Below, in pieces: positions 34,864 to 42,779 of a stretch of DNA of 46,397 nt. Origin of the DNA: a virus; the IMG/VR virus record IMGVR_UViG_3300020470_000030, positions 1-46,397 of that record; one strand, given 5' to 3'. Numbering within the stretch: the first letter of the stretch is position 1; the number at the start of each line of letters is the position of its first letter. Under the pieces are notes generated by a model. It was not told the DNA's origin. It made no database searches and worked only from the letters and a program-made list of their open reading frames with translations. Position numbers and translations under genes: made by a program.

Positions 34864-35148
34864 TTAGCGTCTTTTTATCCATCTTGGAAGGTAGAATATT
34901 CCGAAGGAAAGACCCCAAAAAATAGCTAACATTATTATATGGAATATTCTATTAGAGTTTACAATTAAACCACAGGTTACGAATGATATCCATAACCAGT
35001 CTATAGTACCATGAAGTCTGTACCAGATGTTATCACCAAATCTTTTGATAAAACCATCTCGTTTTTTTGCGAACCACGGTGATACATGGCGCATCATAAC
35101 AAAACCCTCATTAAAAAACATGAGAGTGAAACCAATCCAAAAAATCAT
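34864..35148 (-). CDS. Small membrane protein
   Basis: A 94-residue protein with hydrophobic segments at about 1-18 (MIFWIGFTLMFFNEGFVMM) and 51-85 (two adjoining spans, LWISFVTCGLIVN and FHIIMLAIFWGLSFGIFYL), a basic loop between them and a basic C-terminus. It overlaps gp33 by 4 nt. Two or three membrane spans are likely. No family recognised. Confidence 0.65.
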   Translation of the reverse strand: MIFWIGFTLMFFNEGFVMMRHVSPWFAKKRDGFIKRFGDNIWYRLHGTIDWLWISFVTCGLIVNSNRIFHIIMLAIFWGLSFGIFYLPRWIKRR

Positions 35149-35399
35149 ATCGGTAGTTTAGATCTTGTAGTTCTTTTCAGATAATTTAATTCTGTAGCTT
35201 CTGCTTTAAGTTTCTCTTTAAGTGGTTTAGAAATTAACTTTCCAACAGATTCAAACTCAATGTTATTATCTTCACAATAACTTATAATTGCTTCAATATA
35301 ATTAAGCTCAGACTGTCCTACAAGAATTTCAATATCACTTGTAAACTTATTCTGACAAAGAAATTTCTCTTTGAGTAGTTCGTTAACGTCTTTCTCCAT
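35145..35399 (-). CDS. 33: Late transcription co-activator gp33
   Basis: An 84-residue protein from the ATG at 35399 (a longer frame from 35480 lies inside the exonuclease gene). The pattern NYIEAIISYCEDNNIEFESV then GKLISKPLKEKLK matches gp33-type late promoter accessory proteins, which bridge the sliding clamp and host RNA polymerase for late transcription. Its presence fits the TATAAATA-type elements in the window. It overlaps the exonuclease by 17 nt and the membrane protein by 4 nt. Confidence 0.8.
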   Translation of the reverse strand: MEKDVNELLKEKFLCQNKFTSDIEILVGQSELNYIEAIISYCEDNNIEFESVGKLISKPLKEKLKAEATELNYLKRTTRSKLPI

Positions 35400-36066
35400 A
35401 CTCCTCGAGCTTACTTGTGACAAATTCGCGGATATATTCTGTAAGAAGTTTAATATAGTCACGCTTGTTTCTTTTTTCATAAACTTTCACATCGCCATTT
35501 TCGGCGACCATAATGGTTACAATTTTTTCAACAACCTCACCCGTCATCTCATAATACATGCAGGCATAAGCGGTCTCCTGTACAAAGTACTGTTGGATCC
35601 ACTTTTCAGGTTTTATCTTCTTAGATGTCTTGAAATCTATAACAGCTAACTCGCCATTATATTCTGCAATACAGTCAACTCTTCCCGCAATCCCAAAGTA
35701 TTCAGAATACAGTGGTTTCTCTAAAGCATGTATGTTATTTATATTGTCTAAAGATTCTTTTGCCGCAAGGAAAAGAGCCTTAGTAGAAGGAAGTGTATCC
35801 TTTGGAATCTCTTTGTTTAACAGATATTGTTCTACTAAATCATGAAAACGAGTTCCACGTTCAGTAGAGACTTTAGTTATCTTATTAGCTTCTTCGACTC
35901 CAACTTTCTTCCTCCAATTCGCAAATATAGCACGATTATAATGGGAAGTTACAGAAGTTATAGAAGGGGCTTTCTTACCGTTAGGAAGAGTATAGTACCT
36001 CACCCCATCTACAGTATTGGCTTCTAACTCAAAATCACCAAGTTTATTCAAATGAACAAATGTCAT
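35383..36066 (-). CDS. PD-(D/E)xK exonuclease (RecB/MGME1-like)
   Basis: A 227-residue nuclease. H75 in GTRFHDLVEQY, D131 in GIAGRVDCIAEY, and D144-F-K146 in LAVIDFKTSKK form the RecB-type nuclease active site, followed by QYFVQETAYACMYYE (QxxxY motif). Such phage exonucleases act in DNA recombination and processing. It overlaps phoH by 4 nt and gp33 by 17 nt, placing it with replication and transcription genes. Confidence 0.85.
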   Translation of the reverse strand: MTFVHLNKLGDFELEANTVDGVRYYTLPNGKKAPSITSVTSHYNRAIFANWRKKVGVEEANKITKVSTERGTRFHDLVEQYLLNKEIPKDTLPSTKALFLAAKESLDNINNIHALEKPLYSEYFGIAGRVDCIAEYNGELAVIDFKTSKKIKPEKWIQQYFVQETAYACMYYEMTGEVVEKIVTIMVAENGDVKVYEKRNKRDYIKLLTEYIREFVTSKLEEYGERR

Positions 36067-36818
36067 AAAGAAAGAGCAAGTTTAGTAACCAAATAGTTTC
36101 TTACTAATCCAGACCGAACAATATCATCTATACCGAATTCAACAACACCAAAATCTTCTTCCATTATTTCGATGATCCTTTTGAAATCTAAGATGCCATT
36201 CTTCTCATTGGACTTTGTAAGATCCGTTTGAGTAGAGTCTCCACAAAACATAATTTTGCAGTTATCCCCTACTCTTGTTATTATACTATCAAGTTCGTGA
36301 AAATTCAAGTTTTGCATTTCATCAACGATAACAATGCAATTATCAAGTGTTGTACCCCTTATAAATGATGTACTCCAGAATTTTATTGTCTCCTGTGCTT
36401 TAAGATTTCCGTAGAGCATCTCAAAGTCTGCATCTGTAGGCATCTCAAACATATATTTTACCATATGTTTGTAAGGTATTTGATAAAGCCAGGACTTGTC
36501 TTCATGATCGCCAGGAAGAAACCCAATTTCACGAGTGCTAACAAGAGACCTAACAATATATACTCTTTCGTAAGGCGTATTTTCATCTAAAACGTCCTGT
36601 AGTGCAAGGTACAAACTAACAAATGTTTTGCCTGTTCCGGCAGCACCATAGGCAAAGATGTTTTTGCCTTCTTTATATTGATCAAATAAAATCTTCTGAT
36701 TATCAGTAATAGGATCTACATCCACCATCAAATCAGTGTTAATTGGTTTCTTGCGACGCATCTGTTTCGCAGTCATTCCTACACCAATTGGATCGGGAGT
36801 TCTCTTTTTTCTTGGCAT
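36063..36818 (-). CDS. phoH: PhoH-like ATPase
   Basis: A 251-residue P-loop ATPase with Walker A GAAGTGKT (58-65), Walker B IVIVDEMQ (162-169) and the PhoH-specific SLVSTREIGFLPGDHEDK block. The ATG at 36818 has GAGG upstream at a spacing of about 12 nt. PhoH is common in marine phages; its exact role (RNA metabolism, possibly phosphate-linked) is not settled. It overlaps the exonuclease by 4 nt. Confidence 0.92.
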   Translation of the reverse strand: MPRKKRTPDPIGVGMTAKQMRRKKPINTDLMVDVDPITDNQKILFDQYKEGKNIFAYGAAGTGKTFVSLYLALQDVLDENTPYERVYIVRSLVSTREIGFLPGDHEDKSWLYQIPYKHMVKYMFEMPTDADFEMLYGNLKAQETIKFWSTSFIRGTTLDNCIVIVDEMQNLNFHELDSIITRVGDNCKIMFCGDSTQTDLTKSNEKNGILDFKRIIEIMEEDFGVVEFGIDDIVRSGLVRNYLVTKLALSL

Positions 36819-36819
36819 A

Positions 36820-37083
36820 TTAAGTGATACCTCGGTTTGCAAGTCGTCCCTGTATACCAGCAGACTTTTCAGATTTCTTTAATATTGAATTCCACGATGG
36901 GTGTTTATTGTGGAGTTTATCTCTCCACTCTCCAACTTCTCCTACGCCAGGACATGTGCTTGGATCGGAAAAGTCACGAGTCCATTCAGGATTGTCAGCT
37001 TTCCACTGATCCCAATCATGAACACTCATCACTACCTCTTTAGTCTCTCCAGTTTCTGTATTAATAACAGGGTACGTTGCCAT
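36820..37083 (-). CDS. Conserved small protein (FmdB-like N-terminus)
   Basis: An 87-residue protein whose ATG at 37083 shares TAATG with the ThyX stop. It starts MATYPVINTETGETKEVVMS, the beginning of phage proteins related to FmdB zinc ribbons, but it has only one cysteine, so it cannot form the usual ribbon. A Trp-rich middle (VHDWDQWKADNPEWTRDF) and a CPGVGEVGEW segment follow. Common in cyanophages beside thyX and phoH; function unknown. Confidence 0.7.
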   Translation of the reverse strand: MATYPVINTETGETKEVVMSVHDWDQWKADNPEWTRDFSDPSTCPGVGEVGEWRDKLHNKHPSWNSILKKSEKSAGIQGRLANRGIT

Positions 37084-37733
37084 TAAGCGTCCTCCTCTTG
37101 TGTTAACCAACCAAGTGCTTCTGAAACTATCGGGAACTGTTCTATGAAAACATCTTTGCACTCATTCGCAATAATCATATGTTCCTTCTGTGTTCCATGT
37201 CCACTACGTAAGTTTATATAGTGAACCCATGATCGACAGGATCCAGTCATATAGATCTTAGTAGGAGTTGCAAGTGGTAGTACCATTCTGGCACATTCTT
37301 TAGCAACACCTTCTGACAACATCTGTTCATATAATGCAGTAGCAGAACTAAACAGGGTCTTAGTTTGTTTCTCTATAACTCCTTTGACAAATGGATCTAA
37401 ATCATCTGTGGAATTCTGACGATTCTTTGTATCCTGTCTCCTATACTCTGGAATAGGTATATCACCTAACTTTGTACTATCAGCATATCTCTGAGAAAAC
37501 TCTTGAAATGTAAATGACCTATGACGTAGTATCTGTGCTGCAATTGCACGATTCGTCTCTATTTCCAAGGTCATTGAGGACTGTTCAAACACACTCCAAT
37601 GGTTATGTTTAATACAGTATCCCAGAAGTCCTGCAAATTTTTCATTTTCCTGATTGGAGGGATTAGAAACACGGGCAATATAAGCCATCGTCTTCTCCGC
37701 ATCAGGAGTAACACTAACAAGTTGTACAGTCAT
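37083..37733 (-). CDS. thyX: Flavin-dependent thymidylate synthase ThyX
   Basis: A 216-residue protein with the ThyX signature R70-H-R-S-F-T-F-Q-E-F-S-Q-R-Y83, the N-terminal EKTMAYIARVSN block, HWSVFEQSSMTLEIETNRA, and a C-terminal SWVHYINLRSG. It makes dTMP from dUMP using methylene-tetrahydrofolate, NADPH and FAD, supplying nucleotides for phage replication. Complete by motif and length. Confidence 0.95.
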   Translation of the reverse strand: MTVQLVSVTPDAEKTMAYIARVSNPSNQENEKFAGLLGYCIKHNHWSVFEQSSMTLEIETNRAIAAQILRHRSFTFQEFSQRYADSTKLGDIPIPEYRRQDTKNRQNSTDDLDPFVKGVIEKQTKTLFSSATALYEQMLSEGVAKECARMVLPLATPTKIYMTGSCRSWVHYINLRSGHGTQKEHMIIANECKDVFIEQFPIVSEALGWLTQEEDA

Positions 37734-37736
37734 AAG

Positions 37737-37901
37737 TTAATCGGGAACCCCGTCATCATCATCGTATTCTGGTGAATATTCAGCCCCTTTAAAAGCAACT
37801 GAGTTACGGTAGGCATCTACATCAGAATATACTTCCGATTCTAACACATCTACCAGAGATTTCAAGTTTTTGACAATCTCCTTTAAATTTTGTTTTTCCA
37901 T
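37737..37901 (-). CDS. Small acidic protein
   Basis: A 54-residue frame from the ATG at 37901, 3 nt before ThyX and 2 nt after the upstream oxygenase. The sequence starts MEKQNLKEIVKNLKSLVDVL, a short amphipathic helix, and ends in an Asp-rich tail (YDDDDGVPD). It fills the gap between two real genes exactly. Function unknown. Confidence 0.6.
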   Translation of the reverse strand: MEKQNLKEIVKNLKSLVDVLESEVYSDVDAYRNSVAFKGAEYSPEYDDDDGVPD

Positions 37902-37903
37902 TA

Positions 37904-38383
37904 TTATATGAAGTAGTTGAAGTTAATCAAACACCTTCTGGCAGTATCGGTAGTGGTAATCCCATGATGCTTCTCGTTTGAATCGAAAATAATCATTCGG
38001 TTTTCCACACTGTCTACTTCCAGTCCACTTTCAAATACTGTCTTACCGTTATTGGTATTAAGATAAAAGATTGAAGTAATACAATCATCAACATCCTTAT
38101 GAAAGGAGCTACTTACAGGTTGAGGTGTTTTCATATTTAGATTAGCCTTAACCCTGACAATTGCAATTGGATCTATTTTATTAAAAATAGGAGTCAAACT
38201 ATTAAAGAATGGACTCGTAGGTTGATAGTCTGAGTATAACACATGAACGAACTGATATCCACCATCGCCTGGCATAACTATACCATCAATACAGTTCCAA
38301 GCGATTTTCATACCTAAAAAAACATCTTGGACTGACTTTAATTCATCAGGTTCCAAGAAGTTATCAATCAGTTCATATTTCAT
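37904..38383 (-). CDS. 2OG-Fe(II) oxygenase-like protein (paralogue of 873-1373)
   Basis: A 159-residue minimal oxygenase domain: FHKD supplies H95 and D97, TSIFYLNTNNGKTVF is the core strand pair, H139/H140 in EKHHG is the distal ligand, and R149/R150 precede CLINFNYF. Length and residue numbering match the protein at 873-1373. It is the only oxygenase in the replication half of the window and overlaps the upstream gene by 11 nt. Substrate unknown. Confidence 0.78.
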   Translation of the reverse strand: MKYELIDNFLEPDELKSVQDVFLGMKIAWNCIDGIVMPGDGGYQFVHVLYSDYQPTSPFFNSLTPIFNKIDPIAIVRVKANLNMKTPQPVSSSFHKDVDDCITSIFYLNTNNGKTVFESGLEVDSVENRMIIFDSNEKHHGITTTDTARRCLINFNYFI

Positions 38384-38621
38384 CTTGTGCTTCTTCTGCC
38401 TCTTTAAGTAGTTCTGATACTACTTGTTCAGTTCCATCCATCATTTTAACTTGAAAAATAGAAGACTTCATATATTTCTTAATCTTTTTATATTGTTTCA
38501 ATACCTTCTTATACTCTTCTGCATTGACATTGACTTTACCTTGTTTGGCATCACCACTGAACTTACTTCCAGCAACGTTTCTGCCATCTCCCATAGGAGA
38601 AGATCCTGAAAATTCACCCAT
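38373..38621 (-). CDS. Small hypothetical protein with helical core
   Basis: An 82-residue protein. The N-terminal 25 residues are Gly/Ser-rich and probably flexible; the rest is a Lys-rich helix (NAEEYKKVLKQYKKIKKYMK) and an acidic end. It overlaps both neighbours by 8-11 nt. Not recognised. Confidence 0.6.
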   Translation of the reverse strand: MGEFSGSSPMGDGRNVAGSKFSGDAKQGKVNVNAEEYKKVLKQYKKIKKYMKSSIFQVKMMDGTEQVVSELLKEAEEAQDEI

Positions 38622-38829
38622 TAATCTCCTCCTTTACCTTAACAGTTATTTCAATACTATCATCATCCATTTCCCATTCTTCATCTATCTCTAACTTCCT
38701 TTCCTTGATAGCTTCATGGACAGCTTCTCTGGCATCCTGCTGAGATTCTATGCTGGATTTAAACAGTAATCTACCCAAAGCATCTTTCACAGTACCATCA
38801 GGACTAATAGCGAAACGGATAATCTCCAT
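38614..38829 (-). CDS. Small hypothetical protein
   Basis: A 71-residue protein with a strand-helix-strand pattern: MEIIRFAISPDGTVKDALGR, a helix with QQDAREAVHEAIKER, and IEITVKVKEEI. It has some resemblance to the DUF2997 protein at 44773-44988 in its opening (IxPDGTV), but it lacks the rest of that family's signature. It starts inside the stop of the upstream gene. Confidence 0.6.
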   Translation of the reverse strand: MEIIRFAISPDGTVKDALGRLLFKSSIESQQDAREAVHEAIKERKLEIDEEWEMDDDSIEITVKVKEEING

Positions 38830-39134
38830 TACTTCTCCTCCTTGTCATCAGGTTTGTGATTCTTCTTTTTAGTTCTTTCTTTTTTGGGTGGTTGTTTCTG
38901 AATCATATTTTCATTCCACCTTCCAGGCGCTAATGTCCCTTTAGATTGAGTCCACTTAATTAATCCTTCTTTATACTTATCCCAATAGTAATCAAACATA
39001 TCAGACTGTTTGTTCGCCATTGCGACATCATAATGAGATCCACCATCCTTCACATATTCTACAAGATATGCAGTATATGGAAGTTGTCTATCTTCTGCGA
39101 GTTTAGGATCGCAATCCTCATGAATGATTTTCAA
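38829..39134 (-). CDS. Conserved cyanophage hypothetical protein
   Basis: A 101-residue protein. The central block (PYTAYLVEYVKDGGSHYDVA, then NKQSDMFDYYWDKYKEG) looks like a compact fold, followed by a strongly basic Lys/Pro tail. I recall similar small proteins in T4-like cyanophages next to the DUF6433 gene, without known function. It overlaps its neighbours by 1-4 nt. Confidence 0.6.
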   Translation of the reverse strand: MKIIHEDCDPKLAEDRQLPYTAYLVEYVKDGGSHYDVAMANKQSDMFDYYWDKYKEGLIKWTQSKGTLAPGRWNENMIQKQPPKKERTKKKNHKPDDKEEK

Positions 39135-39694
39135 CTTCTATTACCCCATGTAATTTCTGGATATGCTTCTTGTACCAATTCCTTTGTTATATTGTACTTC
39201 GTTTGAAGTCTTTTATCTTTAGTAAGAATAAGAATTTCAGCTTCCTCTTGTGGTAGAGTCTCAAGTAAGTTAATAAACATACTTTCTCTCTTTATCTTAT
39301 TAAGTTGATCATCACCGCCTTTGACAAAACGATAGAACTGTCTTGCTGCATTACGAATAGTAGTTCTTTGTGGAAGTCCCTGATCTTTTGATGCCTGAAC
39401 ATCACCCTCTACAGGTTGATAAGGAACTGGACCTTCTGGAAGCATAGAGACTACACTTGGATCGAAGTTCCAAACAAATAACATTTTAAGAGAATCATCC
39501 CCATGTGTCTTGAGAAGACTTACCTTTTTGGCTTTTATTCTCTCAGAACCAACCGCCTCTAATAGTTCATGAACCATTGGATTTGGTGGCAGTTCTCTCT
39601 TCTTAACCGCCACTGTTCTTGGTTTACGGGTTGTAGCAGACTTTTTGCGAGTTGTAGTTTTACTCCTCGTCGTCTTCTTCGCTGTCGGACTCAT
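39131..39694 (-). CDS. DUF6433 family protein
   Basis: A 187-residue protein. A very basic Thr/Lys/Arg N-terminus (about 1-35) precedes a folded region with VHELLEAVGSERIKAKKVSL, MLFVWNFDPSVVSMLPEGPV, FINLLETLPQEEAEIL, and the closing VQEAYPEITWGNRS. This order is typical of DUF6433 proteins of T4-like phages. Function unknown; the basic tail suggests nucleic-acid contact. The ATG at 39694 is used, not the TTG at 39703, and it overlaps the upstream gene by 35 nt. Confidence 0.75.
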   Translation of the reverse strand: MSPTAKKTTRSKTTTRKKSATTRKPRTVAVKKRELPPNPMVHELLEAVGSERIKAKKVSLLKTHGDDSLKMLFVWNFDPSVVSMLPEGPVPYQPVEGDVQASKDQGLPQRTTIRNAARQFYRFVKGGDDQLNKIKRESMFINLLETLPQEEAEILILTKDKRLQTKYNITKELVQEAYPEITWGNRS

Positions 39695-39893
39695 TTTGTT
39701 CAAACCTCAGTGCTAAAATTTCATCAGGAATTAAATTACCATTTTCATCAAACATCTCTGGATGTACATAAGCGACTTGTTGATTTGCTTGATAGAAAAG
39801 ATTGTTTTGTTGGGCTAACCAGCCAATTATACCACCTATTAACAAAAATGTCACGCATAACATGGACATAATAACAAGAACTGAAGCTTCCAT
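39660..39893 (-). CDS. Small membrane protein
   Basis: A 77-residue protein with one N-terminal membrane span (residues 5-26, VLVIMSMLCVTFLLIGGIIG), then an AYVHPEMFDENGNLIPDEIL motif and a strongly acidic C-terminus. Single-span proteins with this motif are common in T4-like cyanophages. Function unknown. Confidence 0.65.
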   Translation of the reverse strand: MEASVLVIMSMLCVTFLLIGGIIGWLAQQNNLFYQANQQVAYVHPEMFDENGNLIPDEILALRFEQNESDSEEDDEE

Positions 39894-39913
39894 CTTTCTA
39901 CCTCCACGGTTAG

Positions 39914-40063
39914 TTATTTTTTCTTTATGTCAAATGATAGGTGTATTTCTCTATTAAAAAAATCGAACCTCATTTCAAAGGTTTTCTTTCTTTCTGGTTT
40001 CTTTGGATCTCCTTTTAGAAGTAATTCAACGCCCTTATTTATGTCTATGTCTCCAAGTGCCAC
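39914..40063 (-). CDS. Short hypothetical protein (GTG start)
   Basis: A 49-codon frame from a GTG at 40063, directly after the glutaredoxin stop (TGA-T-GTG); the nearby ATG frame at 40065 stops after six codons. The product (ALGDIDINKGVELLLKGDPK, then a basic stretch and FDFFNREIHLSFDI) has a strand-rich C-terminus. Supported by fit between neighbours only. Confidence 0.5.
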   Translation of the reverse strand: MALGDIDINKGVELLLKGDPKKPERKKTFEMRFDFFNREIHLSFDIKKK

Positions 40064-40064
40064 A

Positions 40065-40298
40065 TCAAATTACCCGATGTTCTTTAAGGTAATTGATAGT
40101 CCCGTTACAGTCCCCAATATACTTGTCACCTAACATGACTTGAGGTACTGATAACTTATTTGGGAAGAGTGATTCAAACTGTTCCTCTGTATAATCTGGA
40201 CCAAGTACCTTATACTCATAGTCTTGACCTACCATATCAAAGACCATTTTGAGTTTGTTGCACATAGGGCATTCAGCCTTTCCATAAATTGTAAACAT
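40065..40298 (-). CDS. grx: Glutaredoxin
   Basis: A 77-residue thioredoxin-fold protein with the redox motif C-P-M-C near the start (TIYGKAECPMCNKLK), the cis-Pro strand LSVPQVMLG, and GDCNGTINYLKEH. It probably supplies reducing power to ribonucleotide reductase or other thiol enzymes. The frame is open for a further 96 codons upstream, without another ATG after residue 10 of that extension, so the start is uncertain. See the finding on 40299-40586. Confidence 0.85.
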   Translation of the reverse strand: MFTIYGKAECPMCNKLKMVFDMVGQDYEYKVLGPDYTEEQFESLFPNKLSVPQVMLGDKYIGDCNGTINYLKEHRVI

Positions 40299-40449
40299 AC
40301 TTTTATCCTCTACTTGACTAATGACCTCTACATCTTCCCATTGGTGTCTAAAAACTATAAGACCAGTTAAAGTCTCTTCGCTTATACAGACAGTAAAATA
40401 TTCGTCAAGGAGACACAGTATTCTCCCTTGAGTATATGATCCGTCATTA

Positions 40450-40671
40450 TCATATACTCTTACTACTGTGTCTTCTTTGACCTTTTTTGTTTTCGCAGTA
40501 TCTAAGAAAACTATCCTCGATTCCTTCGACGCTCTGGTTCCCCTGCGATACCCATTCATCGCAGAATTCATAGACGGATCGTACATAATCTAAGGTAAGG
40601 TAAGGTTTGAGTCTCAAAAACGCTTCCTGACGAAGTTTCATACGTTCGTCATTGTATCTCCAATCATCCAT
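40450..40671 (-). CDS. Small conserved hypothetical protein
   Basis: A 73-residue helical protein (KLRQEAFLRLKPYLTLDYV, then RSVYEFCDEWVSQGNQSVEG). It starts inside the stop region of talC (8-nt overlap). The last 10-15 residues after an A6 run look less protein-like than the rest, and a second frame shifted by one base continues with protein-like sequence into glutaredoxin. Confidence 0.55.
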   Translation of the reverse strand: MDDWRYNDERMKLRQEAFLRLKPYLTLDYVRSVYEFCDEWVSQGNQSVEGIEDSFLRYCENKKGQRRHSSKSI

Positions 40672-41332
40672 TGTCTGTTGGTTGATAGTTAGAAATGGAT
40701 TCCCAGTCTTTCTGGAAGAGATCTAATCCTTTATCAGTTAAAATGTGATTATACATCTTATCAAACACTGATGGAGGCATTGTTACTACGTCAGTACCAC
40801 CTGCAAAACAATCAGCAACACTCTTAACACCTCTTAGAGATGCAGCAAGTACCTGAGTTCTTACAAGTTGTTCCTTATATAACGCAGCAATATCTCTCAC
40901 TAATTTTACACCATCGAAGGAGTTATCTTCAACCCTTCCTACAAAAGGTGAAACATATGTAGCATCCGCCTTTGCTGCAAGAATTGCCTGTGCAACGTCA
41001 AAGATAAGAGTTACATTAACTGTAAATCCATCATTGGCAAGTGCCTTACAGGCTTTTAATCCCTCTCTTGTACATGGAACCTTAATGGTTACATTACTCA
41101 TCTCTTTAAACACCTGAGCCTGTTCTATCATCTCTGGGGCTTTATCTGCGACTACCTCTGCAGAAATGGACTCAAAGTGTGGGAAGTCCGTAGACAGTTG
41201 CCTAATGACTTCTACGGGGTCTCCGCCACTCTTAAGGATCAATGTAGGATTTGTAGTGATCCCGTCTATCAGGCCGGTTTCATTGCGTGTTGCAATGTCT
41301 TCATAAACGGCGGTATCTAAAAAGATTTTCAT
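40664..41332 (-). CDS. talC: Transaldolase TalC
   Basis: A 222-residue short-type transaldolase. Catalytic residues are visible: D6 (FLDTA), N28 (TTNPTL), and K84 in VTIKVP, which forms the Schiff base. The segments SPFVGRVEDNSFDG and VLAASLRG match the family. It interconverts pentose-phosphate-pathway sugars. Phage TalC is a hallmark of cyanomyoviruses and is thought to push host carbon flux from the Calvin cycle to the pentose phosphate pathway for NADPH and nucleotides. Confidence 0.95.
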   Translation of the reverse strand: MKIFLDTAVYEDIATRNETGLIDGITTNPTLILKSGGDPVEVIRQLSTDFPHFESISAEVVADKAPEMIEQAQVFKEMSNVTIKVPCTREGLKACKALANDGFTVNVTLIFDVAQAILAAKADATYVSPFVGRVEDNSFDGVKLVRDIAALYKEQLVRTQVLAASLRGVKSVADCFAGGTDVVTMPPSVFDKMYNHILTDKGLDLFQKDWESISNYQPTDNG

Positions 41333-41336
41333 AAAA

Positions 41337-41486
41337 TTAATCTGGTTTAGGTTTTTTGTTTTGTTTTTTAATTAACTTTGCGTACTGTACATCCGATTCT
41401 GTATACCAGTTTGGATGTTTCTTTGCCGATTTAATTAGCCTTTTCGCTGTCTTTCTAAGGTCTTTCCTCTGTAGCTCGTCTTGCAC
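41337..41486 (-). CDS. Small basic protein (GTG start)
   Basis: A 49-codon frame from a GTG at 41486, ending 4 nt before talC. The product (LRKTAKRLIKSAKKHPNWYT, then ESDVQYAKLIKKQNKKPKPD) is strongly basic and helical. I recall similar LRKxAKRLIKxxKKHPxWYTxxDVxYAK proteins in cyanophages. A stretch of 68 nt (41487-41554) upstream has no convincing gene, only a 30-codon frame. Confidence 0.55.
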   Translation of the reverse strand: MQDELQRKDLRKTAKRLIKSAKKHPNWYTESDVQYAKLIKKQNKKPKPD

Positions 41487-41554
41487 CTTTGTCTGTTTCC
41501 CTGTTGTGAACCTTAATATTTAGCATCTCATTTAAATTGAAATGCATACGAGGT

Positions 41555-41815
41555 TCATTGGGAATAGACTCCCTCAGAGCTCTCACTATCAAAAGTTGTC
41601 TTTCGAGCAGAGTCTGCATTAGACCTCCTTAAAGTGTGCAAGTAACGTAGGACTTCCTCTCGGACTTCCATCAGTTCATTATAACACTTTTGATTGTGAG
41701 CGCAACCCCTAAGTGCATGATCAGCTTTATGAACTGACTCAATAAAGAGGTCAAGTCCACGATTATATTTCTCCAATTTGGTTTCTTCAACCTCTATGGA
41801 TCCTTGATCTTTCAT
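41555..41815 (-). CDS. Small hypothetical protein
   Basis: An 86-residue helical protein (KLEKYNRGLDLFIESVHKAD, then a CAHNQKCYNELMEVREEVLR helix). Two cysteines flank HNQK. It overlaps the upstream membrane protein by 4 nt. No family recognised. Confidence 0.55.
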   Translation of the reverse strand: MKDQGSIEVEETKLEKYNRGLDLFIESVHKADHALRGCAHNQKCYNELMEVREEVLRYLHTLRRSNADSARKTTFDSESSEGVYSQ

Positions 41816-42084
41816 GAGTTGTACTTATCAGCGCCTGTGATCATTTTCATTTTTTCGATTTCCAACCATTGGTTTTCCATCTCTTTAGCTACATACATCA
41901 CTTTCTCATCAGAAATTTCAGCCTGTTCTAAAAGATAGGCTATAGTAGCTTGTAGTGTCTGACGATTACCTTCTCCATCCTTAAGATAGATCGAATAACC
42001 CGAACGAAATTTCCTTACCAAGTGAATTCTTAGAATTATGTATAATACTAAGTTACTGACAATAATCAAAAAGATATTCATCAT
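41812..42084 (-). CDS. Small membrane protein with helical tail
   Basis: A 90-residue protein with one N-terminal span (NIFLIIVSNLVLYIILRIHL), a basic stop-transfer segment (VRKFRSGYS), and a cytosolic helical tail. It overlaps the heme oxygenase stop by 4 nt. Function unknown. Confidence 0.6.
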   Translation of the reverse strand: MMNIFLIIVSNLVLYIILRIHLVRKFRSGYSIYLKDGEGNRQTLQATIAYLLEQAEISDEKVMYVAKEMENQWLEIEKMKMITGADKYNS

Positions 42085-42779
42085 GCACGCCAGTTATTAA
42101 TATACTGACTAATCCAATTCCAGAAAAGTTTTAAAAGAGATTTTGTTGCACTACCCTCCAACTCATTGAAGATATGCATGTTCAATCTAAATGCATTATT
42201 TGCTTCTTCAATGATATTGTCTTGTTGTTCTACTGTTAGTGGAAGAGTATCAAGTGAGGTTCTATAGGATTCTTTAAATCCTTTAGCATCACTAATTTCA
42301 TCAAATTCATAGAATGCCAGACCCTCCTTATCAAGTCCAAGGGCTTTCTGAGCTATTCCTTTAAGTATCTGTCCACCAGAAAGATCTCCAAGATATCTGG
42401 TATAATGATGTCCAACTAACAAATAAGAATTATCTACAGCAAGTTCTCTAATTCTGTTTACATATTCCTGTGTTGCATCTGATGGAATTATCATCTTTCT
42501 CCATTCAGAACCATAGAAATATTCACAATCTTTCTCAAGTGACTTCTCACGTTCTAAAGATCGAGAGTATAACTTCCCAACTATAGGATCATCTTTTAGT
42601 TTGTATACTTCCTCTTCTAAGGCTCTGTATACAAAGTAAAAGTTGGCAATAAGTGTCCTATATTGTTCTTTATTAACCACCCCACGAAGAAACCCTGCTA
42701 CAAATCCAGTGTTCTCAGCAGCAGAGTGGGACTTTTTAGTCCCTTCTTTAATCTGTTTGCTAAATCTCTCTACTTCCAT
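42081..42779 (-). CDS. ho1: Heme oxygenase
   Basis: A 232-residue heme oxygenase. H18 in KKSHSAAENTGF is the proximal heme ligand, and HHYTRYLGDLSGGQ (124-137) is the family signature over the distal pocket. It opens heme to biliverdin, the first step to phycobilin pigments. In cyanophages ho1 often occurs with other bilin genes (pebS, pcyA); none is visible in this window. A standard cyanophage auxiliary metabolic gene. Confidence 0.95.
   Translation of the reverse strand: MEVERFSKQIKEGTKKSHSAAENTGFVAGFLRGVVNKEQYRTLIANFYFVYRALEEEVYKLKDDPIVGKLYSRSLEREKSLEKDCEYFYGSEWRKMIIPSDATQEYVNRIRELAVDNSYLLVGHHYTRYLGDLSGGQILKGIAQKALGLDKEGLAFYEFDEISDAKGFKESYRTSLDTLPLTVEQQDNIIEEANNAFRLNMHIFNELEGSATKSLLKLFWNWISQYINNWRA

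Noticed and set aside
38614-38829. Second DUF2997 protein
   Set aside because: Only the first strand (IxPDGTV) is similar; the GxxCLxxTxxIEExLG signature and the KPEYYE ending are missing.
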